This document shows positions 1-5,084 of a DNA stretch of 5,199 nucleotides, one piece after another (positions within the stretch are counted from its first letter, which is position 1; each line of letters begins with the position of its first letter). A program made the translations under genes and the position numbers. The notes under the pieces are model-generated. The model ran no database searches, was not told the DNA's origin, and worked only from the letters and a program-made list of their open reading frames with translations. This DNA is from Leucobacter sp. GTDB lineage: Bacteria > Actinomycetota > Actinomycetes > Actinomycetales > Microbacteriaceae. The stretch lies in assembly GCA_031178565.1 (NCBI GenBank), contig JAPSIU010000216.1, positions 1 to 5,199 of the forward strand, read 5' to 3'.

Positions 1-333
1 CCGCGCCGCGCCGACCTCGCGAAGCTCTTCGTCATGACGAACACCGCCGACTCGCTGCGGGACATGGCGAAGGAGATCCTCGGCGCCCTGCTGGAATACG
101 ACCGGGCCCACGGCAGCGACCTCATGCGGACGCTGCGGGTCTTCCTCGAGAACAACCGGAGCATCCAGGCGACCACGGAGGCGCTGTACGTGCACCGCAA
201 CACGCTGCGATACCGTCGAGGACAGATCGAGGAGCTGCTCGAGATGGACCTGGACGACAGCGCGCACATCGCGAACCTCTGGCTCGCCTTCGCCATCATC
301 GACGACCAGACCGCACGGGACGGAGAATCATGA
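1..333 (+). CDS. PucR-family transcriptional regulator, C-terminal part (5' end outside window)
   Basis: The reading frame is open from base 1, so the gene starts upstream and 110 C-terminal residues are visible. They match the PucR C-terminal helix-turn-helix domain: an L-L-E-Y-D-R-A-H segment (residues 30-37), then DLMRTLRVFLENN (40-52), then the recognition-helix motif YVHRNTLRYR (63-72) followed by IEELL and a closing LWLAFAI helix. PucR regulators usually carry N-terminal sensory regions and control catabolic genes for purines, aromatics or other nitrogen compounds; the sensor part is not visible here, so the ligand is unknown. The usual Leu after the RYR of the motif is Arg73 here. The stop codon overlaps the start of the next gene (ATGA, 330-333), which indicates co-transcription and probably translational coupling with the first VOC gene. 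The ATG at 34 is internal, not a start, because the domain homology begins near it and the frame continues upstream. Confidence 0.92.
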   Translation, partial: PRRADLAKLFVMTNTADSLRDMAKEILGALLEYDRAHGSDLMRTLRVFLENNRSIQATTEALYVHRNTLRYRRGQIEELLEMDLDDSAHIANLWLAFAIIDDQTARDGES

Positions 334-1106
334 CCGACACCTCCGGAAACTACCTCTGGGAGTCGGAGGCCGAGCTGGTCACCGCGCAGCCCGAGGAGGC
401 GGCGATCTACTACGAGTGGCTGCTGGGCCTTCCCCCGGGGTCCCGTCCCGGGGAGGCGCTGCGCAGAATCGGAGTCACCGACGTGCGGGCGTCGGGGAGC
501 GGCCGCGCCGGGTGGATCCCGGTGTTCCTCGTCGACGACGTCGACGAGGCCGTCGGGCGGCTGAAGCCCGGCACCTGGAGTCGGCTCCCCTCCGACGATC
601 CCGGCAGCGCCTACGTCGTGGACGAGCAGGGACTCGCGGTGCGGCTCCGGAAGCGGGAGCCGGGTCACCCGGACGGCGCGGTCAACTTCGACTGCTCGGC
701 GCTCGACGTCGCGGCCGCGGCGCGCTTCTACTCGCAGCTGCTCGGCCTCAGCATCGCCGAGGTGGTCGAGGACACCTACGACATGCGCTTCCTGGTCGAC
801 GGGAAGCGCATCGTGGCCGGCATCTTCCAGCTGAACGGCGTCGAGCGGTTCGACCGTCGGCCGGTCTGGATCACCTACTTCGAGGTCGACTCCGTGGAGG
901 AGTCGGTCACGAGAGCCGTGCAGTCGGGATCCCGGGTCCGGATCCCCCCGGTCGACTCGCCGCTCAACCGCTACGCGGTGCTCGACGATCCGTGGGGCAA
1001 CCTGTTCGGGTTCAGCTCGCTGTTCGCGGAGGACTGGGACGAGGCGGTCGCCGTGCGGGAGCCCTCGGACGCGCCTTGTGCTGCGCGCACAGTTCGTCAT
1101 CCGTAA
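330..1106 (+). CDS. Two-domain VOC (glyoxalase-fold) family protein, first copy
   Basis: This 258-residue cytosolic protein has two vicinal-oxygen-chelate modules, roughly residues 5-108 and 116-232. The N-terminal module has the helix EEAAIYYEWLLGLPPG and the strand-helix WIPVFLVDDVDEAV. The C-terminal module has ARFYSQLLGL, the strand PVWITYFEVDSVEESV and the closing loop YAVLDDPWGNLFGF. Length and motifs fit the CFP32-like actinobacterial two-domain VOC group. Canonical VOC metal sites use His/Gln/Glu residues, ending in a Glu in the DPxGxxxE loop. Here that position is Gly227 and the second-ligand His is absent, so a metal-dependent dioxygenase or lyase role is doubtful; substrate binding, or a role supporting the neighbouring monooxygenase, is an inference. 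The start overlaps the PucR stop, with GGAGAA at 322-327. Residues 233-258 form an Asp/Glu/Arg-rich tail outside the fold. The reaction is unknown. Confidence 0.9.
   Translation: MTDTSGNYLWESEAELVTAQPEEAAIYYEWLLGLPPGSRPGEALRRIGVTDVRASGSGRAGWIPVFLVDDVDEAVGRLKPGTWSRLPSDDPGSAYVVDEQGLAVRLRKREPGHPDGAVNFDCSALDVAAAARFYSQLLGLSIAEVVEDTYDMRFLVDGKRIVAGIFQLNGVERFDRRPVWITYFEVDSVEESVTRAVQSGSRVRIPPVDSPLNRYAVLDDPWGNLFGFSSLFAEDWDEAVAVREPSDAPCAARTVRHP
1077..1091. repeat. Short inverted repeat TGTGC-N5-GCACA near the end of the first VOC gene
   Basis: TGTGC (1077-1081) is followed after TGCGC by GCACA (1087-1091), giving perfect 5-bp arms about 15 bp before the VOC stop codon. It could be a small RNA hairpin at the 3' end of the message or a dyad bound by a regulator. 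The GCGCACAG part recurs in the arm at 5000-5007 downstream of the permease. It overlaps coding sequence, so its function is uncertain. Confidence 0.35.
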
Positions 1107-1187
1107 TTCGTTCCGCGGCGTCTGGAGGGCGGGTTCCCGAAGTTGAAAGACTGACGGGCACCACCCACCACCTGAGGAGTGACACGG
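1107..1187 (+). other. Intergenic gap between the first VOC gene and the monooxygenase gene
   Basis: This 81-bp gap contains no convincing -35/-10 pair; TTGAAA at 1143-1148 resembles a -35 but has no AT-rich -10 at the right distance. A perfect 7-bp tandem repeat, CACCACC twice, occupies 1159-1172 and directly precedes the Shine-Dalgarno sequence. The gap is short enough for the monooxygenase to be read from the upstream transcript, but an internal promoter cannot be excluded by eye. Confidence 0.4.
1174..1179 (+). promoter_or_regulatory. Shine-Dalgarno site of the monooxygenase gene, fixing its start
   Basis: GAGGAG lies 8 nt before the ATG at 1188. The in-frame GTG at 1179 overlaps this site and would have no ribosome-binding sequence at a workable distance, so ATG 1188 is the supported start. 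Confidence 0.8.
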
Positions 1188-2534
1188 ATGTCGCGAGTGA
1201 AGATCAGCGCCGAGACGATACTGGAGACCGCGAGCGGCTCGCAGCGGACGACGCCTCCGCTGCGAGAGGAACCGGGGCTCTCCGGCCCGTACTCGACGAC
1301 CCCGGTGACCGCGTCTGATCCGCGCATCCGCGCGGAGGTCGTGCGGCTGATCGAGGCCGCGCGCCGGATCCGCCCGCGGCTGCGGGAACGGCAGCAGGAG
1401 ACCGAGGAGAACGGCCGCTTCGCTCCCGACATCAACGAGTATCTGGTCGAGCACGGCTTCTACCGGATGCTCATGCCGCGCCTCTTCGGCGGCCTGGAGA
1501 TCGGCGTGGCGAACTTCTTCACCGTGATCTCCGAGCTCGCCCGCGGCTGCGCGTCGACCGCGTGGTGCGTCTCGCTCTCGAGCGCGCACAACCTGACGCT
1601 CGGGTCCTACTGGGGCGAGCGGGCGCAGCGCGAGATCTTCGACGAGCACGGATACATGATCGCACCGGCCTCGGGCAACCCGATGGGCGCGACCGCAGAG
1701 CGCGTCGAAGGCGGGATCCGGCTCTCGGGCAAGTGGCGGTACTGCTCCGGCGCGCCCTACTCGACCCACTTCTTCCCGACCGTCGTCGTGCCGGCGACGG
1801 ACACCGAGCCGGAGTACCGCGCCTGGGCCGTCGTGAGCCGGAAGGACTACACGGTGCTCGACGACTGGGGCTCCGTGATCGGCATGCGGGGCAGCGGCTC
1901 GAACGGCATCGAGATGCAGGACGTGTTCGTGCCGGATCACCACCTCTGCCCCGAGACGTGGTCGACCGAGGTCGTGGAACCGACCGTCGGGTACGGGATC
2001 CACCGCAACCCGATGTACTCGGGCGTGTTCTTCGGCTTCGCCGAGGGCGAGGTGGCGTCGGTCTCCGTCGGCCTCGGCTACGCCGCCTGCGACGAGTACG
2101 AGCGCATCATCCGGAGCACGAAGGCTCCCTTCAGCGCGAGCAACTCTCTGCGCGCCGACAACGACGACTGGCGCCGGGTACTCGGAATGTCGATGTCCAG
2201 GGTCGACGCGGCGAGTGCGACGCTGATCCGCAACGGCGAGCTCTACGAGGAGTACGGTCGCCAGGTGGCGGAGGGGGAGGCGCCCTTCGACGCCTCGCGC
2301 TCGATGCGGCTGAACAACAGCCACTTCGTCGTCGAGGAGCTCGTCTGGGAGGCCGTGCAGGAGATGATCCGCACCGCGGGAACGACGGCGTCCATGGACG
2401 GTCAGCGGCTGCAGCGCTGCTTCCGCGACATCTGGGCGACCATGAGCCGCGCCGATCAATTCCAGTTCTTCGCCGCTCCGGCGGTGGGGTACCACTTCGA
2501 CGGCGCGGCTGCCGGTGCGGGAGCGGCGGCATGA
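1188..2534 (+). CDS. Group D flavin-dependent monooxygenase (acyl-CoA dehydrogenase fold, HsaA/DszC/IacA-like)
   Basis: This 448-residue cytosolic enzyme has the acyl-CoA-dehydrogenase fold used by two-component flavin monooxygenases, which take reduced flavin from a separate reductase and hydroxylate aromatic, steroid or thiophene substrates. Visible signatures are LVEHGFYRMLMPRLFGGLE (86-104), ELARGCASTAWCVSLSSAHN (116-135) with the active-site-region His134, the flavin-site motif LSGKWRYCSGAPYS (179-192) and GMRGSGSNGIEMQDVFVP (232-249). The C-terminal helical domain ends with LQRCFRDIWATMSR (408-421). In HsaA- and DszC-like enzymes the position seven after the Asp of this motif is normally His; here it is Arg421. 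About 43 N-terminal residues are polar and probably disordered, making the protein longer than HsaA (about 394). The C-terminus is Ala/Gly-rich. The stop overlaps the next VOC start. Family is certain; substrate and regiochemistry are not. It is not a typical beta-oxidation dehydrogenase. Confidence 0.9.
   Translation: MSRVKISAETILETASGSQRTTPPLREEPGLSGPYSTTPVTASDPRIRAEVVRLIEAARRIRPRLRERQQETEENGRFAPDINEYLVEHGFYRMLMPRLFGGLEIGVANFFTVISELARGCASTAWCVSLSSAHNLTLGSYWGERAQREIFDEHGYMIAPASGNPMGATAERVEGGIRLSGKWRYCSGAPYSTHFFPTVVVPATDTEPEYRAWAVVSRKDYTVLDDWGSVIGMRGSGSNGIEMQDVFVPDHHLCPETWSTEVVEPTVGYGIHRNPMYSGVFFGFAEGEVASVSVGLGYAACDEYERIIRSTKAPFSASNSLRADNDDWRRVLGMSMSRVDAASATLIRNGELYEEYGRQVAEGEAPFDASRSMRLNNSHFVVEELVWEAVQEMIRTAGTTASMDGQRLQRCFRDIWATMSRADQFQFFAAPAVGYHFDGAAAGAGAAA
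2519..2523 (+). promoter_or_regulatory. Shine-Dalgarno site of the second VOC gene inside the monooxygenase 3' end
   Basis: GGGAG ends 7 nt before the ATG at 2531, inside the Ala/Gly-rich last codons of the monooxygenase. With the ATGA overlap at 2531-2534 this supports translation of the second VOC protein by coupled re-initiation. Confidence 0.65.
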
Positions 2535-3301
2535 GCGCGATCCCTCGCGACTTCCCCGTCGGCGCCTCCGTCTGGCAGGAGCTGCGCGTTCGCTCCCTCG
2601 AGGGTCTCGCCGAGTTCTACCGCGCCGTGCTCGGCCTCGAGCTGCGGGTGGACGGCGACCGCGCGTTCCTCGAGCGGCACGGCGAGCGAGTCGCGGGCGT
2701 CCTCGCGGATCCTGCGCTTCCCGAGGCCGAGATCGGCTGGCACGTCTTCCTCGGGGCGGAGGATCTCGCGGCGGCCGTCTCCCGGGCCGTAGCGGCCGGC
2801 GCGACGACGCTGCGCGAGTCCGAGCCGATGCTGATCGACGGTGAGGCGGCCCGGCTGCTGGATCCCTTCGGAGCCCCGTTCGGGCTCGCGGTTCCGAATC
2901 CCGGTCAGGCGGTTCCCGTCTCGACCGAGCTCGGCCGGATGGCGCTCGTCGATCCGACGAATCACGACCTCGAGGCCCAGGTCGCCTTCCAGCAGGCGCT
3001 GTTCCCCGACTCCGTGCACGATCCGGTCGTGCCGCACGAGGTGTGCTTCTTCCGCAACGCCGAGGGGCTCGCGCTGCGCGGCTCCTACGAGGTCGCGGAG
3101 GAGGCGCGCGCCTTCCTGCCGCCGCACTGGCTGCCCTGGTTCGCCGTCGCCGATCAGTCGGCCGCCGTCGACGCGGCGCTCGCCGCGGGCGGCGCGGTGA
3201 ACACCCGGGACAACGTGAACGGCTTCGGCACCTGGGGTGTCGTCGTCGATCCCGCCGGCGGGGTCTTCAAGACCCTTCAGGTGGCCGGCGCCGCACTCTG
3301 A
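2531..3301 (+). CDS. Two-domain VOC (glyoxalase-fold) family protein, second copy
   Basis: This 256-residue cytosolic protein has two VOC modules, about residues 10-120 and 132-250. Module 1 shows VWQELRVRSLEGLAEFYRAVLGLEL, split here as VWQELRV (14-20) and GLAEFYRAVLGLEL (25-38), then GWHVFLGAEDLAAAV (69-83) and LLDPFGAPFGL (109-119). Module 2 shows PPHWLPWFAVADQSAAVDAA (197-216) and VVVDPAGGVFKTLQ (237-250). These are the hallmarks of CFP32-like two-domain VOC proteins and match the upstream VOC protein in size and layout, so the two are probably ancient paralogues. Module 1 keeps Gln16 and His71 at two classical ligand positions, but the closing Glu is Gly118, and Lys247 in module 2, so a full metal triad is not seen. 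The ATG overlaps the monooxygenase stop by 4 bp, tying this protein closely to that enzyme. Function could be product binding, isomerisation or ring opening; none is proven. Confidence 0.9.
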   Translation: MSAIPRDFPVGASVWQELRVRSLEGLAEFYRAVLGLELRVDGDRAFLERHGERVAGVLADPALPEAEIGWHVFLGAEDLAAAVSRAVAAGATTLRESEPMLIDGEAARLLDPFGAPFGLAVPNPGQAVPVSTELGRMALVDPTNHDLEAQVAFQQALFPDSVHDPVVPHEVCFFRNAEGLALRGSYEVAEEARAFLPPHWLPWFAVADQSAAVDAALAAGGAVNTRDNVNGFGTWGVVVDPAGGVFKTLQVAGAAL

Positions 3302-3305
3302 AGCG

Positions 3306-3323
3306 CCCGCGGGTTCGCGCGGG
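3306..3323 (+). terminator. GC-rich hairpin after the second VOC gene (attenuator or weak terminator)
   Basis: CCCGCG (3306-3311) pairs with CGCGGG (3318-3323) around a 6-nt loop, four bases after the VOC stop. No T-run follows, so a complete terminator is unlikely. An RNA-processing or partial read-through element between the enzyme genes and the permease gene is equally possible. The rest of the 71-bp gap shows no clear promoter. Confidence 0.4.
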
Positions 3324-3362
3324 AGATCCGGCGCGGCCCGAAACCGATGTCACTCAACACCG

Positions 3363-3367
3363 AAGGA
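3363..3367 (+). promoter_or_regulatory. Shine-Dalgarno site of the permease gene
   Basis: AAGGA ends 5 nt before the ATG at 3373. The reading frame is open further upstream, but that part overlaps the VOC gene in another frame and has no transporter-like sequence, so this site fixes the start. Confidence 0.7.
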
Positions 3368-3372
3368 CAACG

Positions 3373-4911
3373 ATGTCTTCACTGAACACCCGGAACACCC
3401 GGGACACCCGGAATACCGCGGCGACGCTCAGCGGCACGGAGCCCGGCGCGGGCGCACCCGGGACCGGCCGGCTGCGCGGCAATCTCGGACCGCTCGCAAT
3501 CGTCTTCATGGTGGTCGCTGCGGCCGCGCCGCTCACGATCCTGGTCTCGGCGCCGACGAACATGATCAACGGCAACGGCGCGGGGCTGCCGGTGGTGTAC
3601 CTCTTCGTGCCGCTCCTGCTCCTGCTGTTCGCACCGGGCTTCGCCGCGATGACCCGGTTCGTCCCCAAGGCCGGCGCGTTCTACTCCTACGTCACGGCGG
3701 GCCTCGGTCGCAAGGTCGGCGTCGGTGCGGGTTTCATCGCGATGGCGGGATACCTGGTGTTCCAGAGCTTCGTCTACACGCTCATGGGGCTCTCGATCAA
3801 CGAGACGATCGTCGGGTTCTTCGGACCCGAGTCGTTCCAGCCGCCCTGGTACGTCTGGACCATCGCGATGATCGTCGTCGTGGCGATCCTCGGCGTCACG
3901 AACATCGACGTGAACGCCAAGGTGCTGTCCTTCGTCCTCATCGCAGAGGTGCTGATCGTCATCGTCATGAACGTCGCGATCCTGATCCGGGGCGGGACCC
4001 CCACCGAGGGGATATCGATCACCGAGCAGTTCACTCCCGAGGTCTTCTTCTCCGGATCGATCGCCATCAGCCTGCTCTTCGGCTTCAGCATCGGTCTCGG
4101 CTACGAAGCCACGGCGATCTTCCGAGACGAGGCGCGCGACCCCGAGAAGACGATCCCGCGCGCGATCTACATCACGATCGTCTCGGCATCGCTCTTCTAC
4201 TTCTTCGCGCTCTGGGGGTTCATCCAGGGCCGGGGCACCCGCGGCGTGATGGACCTCCTCAGGAGCGACGAGACCGCCCAGTTCTGGATCGTCTACGAGA
4301 CGGCGGCGAGCTACGTCGGCACGGTCTTCATGCAGATCATGCAGATCGTCGCGCTCACCTCGATGTTCGCGTGCGTGCTCGCGTACCACAACATCTCGGC
4401 CCGATACCTCCACTCGATGGGGCACTCGGTGCTGCCGCAGAAGCTCGCCTTCGTGCATCCGAAGAGCGGCGCACCCCACCTCGCCTCGATCACGACAACG
4501 GTCATCGGGCTCACGATCATCGTGCTGTGGTTGCTCTCCGGCATCGACCCCTACGTGTTCTTCGGCTGGGAGATCGCGCTCGGGTCCCTCGCGCTCATGA
4601 TGGTCTTCGTACTGACGAGCATCGCGATCTTCGTCTACTTCCGCAGGAACCCCGGCAACCGGAAGAGCCTCTGGGTGTCGACGGTGTCTCCGCTGCTCTC
4701 GTTCCTCGTGTTCGGCGGGATCATGGTGAACGCGATGGTCAACTTCTCGGCGCTCTCGGGCGCCGTGGACAACGCCCTGCTCAACACGGTCCTCATGATC
4801 CTCCCGGTGGTCTTCTTCCTGGTGGGGGTCGCGGCGGCCTCGATCACGGAGAAGCGCAGCCCGGCGCGCTACGCGGGGCTCGATCACACGCAGCGGACCC
4901 CGGTCGTCTGA
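3373..4911 (+). CDS. APC-superfamily amino acid/amine permease
   Basis: This 512-residue inner-membrane secondary transporter belongs to the amino acid-polyamine-organocation superfamily. By eye there are 12 hydrophobic segments, near residues 39-59, 71-92, 115-140, 161-178, 183-206, 226-250, 265-285, 312-338, 370-390, 396-422, 436-456 and 468-489. Helix 1 has the unwound-helix region AAAAPLTILVSAPTNMI followed by GNGAGLP. Helix 6 and the next loop carry the family signature GLGYEATAIF then RDEARDPEKTIPRAI (251-265). The loop after helix 8 has SARYLHSMGHSVLP. The first 37 residues are cytosolic and polar, and include an NTR/DTR triplet repeat. Family members take up amino acids, amines or related organic cations, usually with H+ or Na+; the substrate cannot be read from sequence. 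Position after the monooxygenase/VOC genes suggests it imports the pathway substrate. It may share their transcript or have its own weak promoter. Confidence 0.94.
   Translation: MSSLNTRNTRDTRNTAATLSGTEPGAGAPGTGRLRGNLGPLAIVFMVVAAAAPLTILVSAPTNMINGNGAGLPVVYLFVPLLLLLFAPGFAAMTRFVPKAGAFYSYVTAGLGRKVGVGAGFIAMAGYLVFQSFVYTLMGLSINETIVGFFGPESFQPPWYVWTIAMIVVVAILGVTNIDVNAKVLSFVLIAEVLIVIVMNVAILIRGGTPTEGISITEQFTPEVFFSGSIAISLLFGFSIGLGYEATAIFRDEARDPEKTIPRAIYITIVSASLFYFFALWGFIQGRGTRGVMDLLRSDETAQFWIVYETAASYVGTVFMQIMQIVALTSMFACVLAYHNISARYLHSMGHSVLPQKLAFVHPKSGAPHLASITTTVIGLTIIVLWLLSGIDPYVFFGWEIALGSLALMMVFVLTSIAIFVYFRRNPGNRKSLWVSTVSPLLSFLVFGGIMVNAMVNFSALSGAVDNALLNTVLMILPVVFFLVGVAAASITEKRSPARYAGLDHTQRTPVV
3385..3417 (+). 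repeat. 9-bp tandem repeat in the 5' end of the permease gene
   Basis: AACACCCGG occurs twice (3385-3402), then GACACCCGG (3403-3411), then a decayed AATACC (3412-3417). It encodes Asn-Thr-Arg, Asn-Thr-Arg, Asp-Thr-Arg, Asn-Thr in the cytosolic N-terminus. The repeat is in frame, so gain or loss of a unit would not shift the reading frame. Confidence 0.85.
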
Positions 4912-4959
4912 AGGACCGCGCAGCCCCTCCGAGTCGCCCGGGCCGCGGAGACCGCTGTG

Positions 4960-5007
4960 CTGTGCGCGCCGCACTCTCCCTCCTCGCGCGCTCGTGCGGG
5001 CGCACAG
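4960..5007 (+). terminator. Strong inverted repeat downstream of the permease, likely terminator
   Basis: The left arm (4960-4974) and right arm (4994-5007) pair over 14 bp with a single bulged G at 4968, around a 19-nt loop. The outer part is CTGTGCGC against GCGCACAG and the inner part CCGCAC against GTGCGG. It lies 49 bp after the permease stop. There is no T-run directly after it, although a TTTCTTTT tract follows at 5031-5038. Hairpin terminators without a U-tract are often proposed in GC-rich actinobacteria. A regulator-binding dyad is the alternative. Confidence 0.6.
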
Positions 5008-5080
5008 ATGCTACTTTAGTAACCCAATCGTTTCTTTTAAGTGTTGAGTTTCGCCCTCGCGGCTGATTACCTTAAGGCGG
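5008..5080 (+). promoter_or_regulatory. AT-rich putative promoter/operator of the ABC transporter gene
   Basis: This is the most AT-rich stretch of the window by eye. TTGAGT (5044-5049) matches the -35 consensus at four positions, with TACCTT (5068-5073) 18 bp later as a weak -10. A second possible -10, TTTAAG, lies at 5036-5041. The CTTTAGTAAC box at 5014-5023 and the outer ACTT/AAGT pair (5013-5016, 5039-5042) could be a repressor operator, but symmetry is weak. The promoter role is inferred mainly from composition and position. Confidence 0.4.
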
Positions 5081-5084
5081 AGCA

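Larger units (their letters stand above)
4912..5084. other. Non-coding region between the permease and the ABC transporter gene
   Basis: This 173-bp stretch has no supported gene. The first part is GC-rich and contains CTCCG/CGGAG arms (4927-4931 and 4946-4950) around an 8-bp palindrome GCCCGGGC, then the large inverted repeat at 4960-5007. From about 5008 composition changes sharply to AT-rich. The layout, terminator-like structure followed by promoter-like DNA, marks a transcription-unit boundary. Confidence 0.6.

Noticed and set aside
433..453. Inverted repeat CCCCGGG / CCCGGGG with a 7-nt loop
   Set aside because: It lies inside the first VOC gene over a Pro/Gly-coding stretch; such GC repeats are expected at this composition.
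528..548. Perfect 10-bp-arm palindrome with a one-base centre (arms CTCGTCGACG and CGTCGACGAG)
   Set aside because: It encodes the conserved VOC strand-helix LVDDVDE using preferred GTC, GAC and GAG codons, so codon choice explains it without a regulatory role.
1179..1187. GTG at 1179 as the monooxygenase start
   Set aside because: It overlaps the GAGGAG ribosome-binding site, which is well spaced for the ATG at 1188.
1188..2534. Ordinary acyl-CoA dehydrogenase of beta-oxidation
   Set aside because: The GCASTAW, SGKWRYCSG and GMRGSGS motifs and the LQRxxRD end match group D flavin monooxygenases instead.
2531..3301. HsaC-like extradiol dioxygenase next to an HsaA-like oxygenase
   Set aside because: The His-His-Glu iron triad and the length of about 300 residues are not present; motifs fit CFP32-like two-domain VOC proteins.
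3379..4974. Long open frame on the - strand opposite the permease
   Set aside because: Its translation is low-complexity Arg/Asp/Glu/His, typical of antisense shadow in GC-rich DNA, and the + strand permease is unambiguous.
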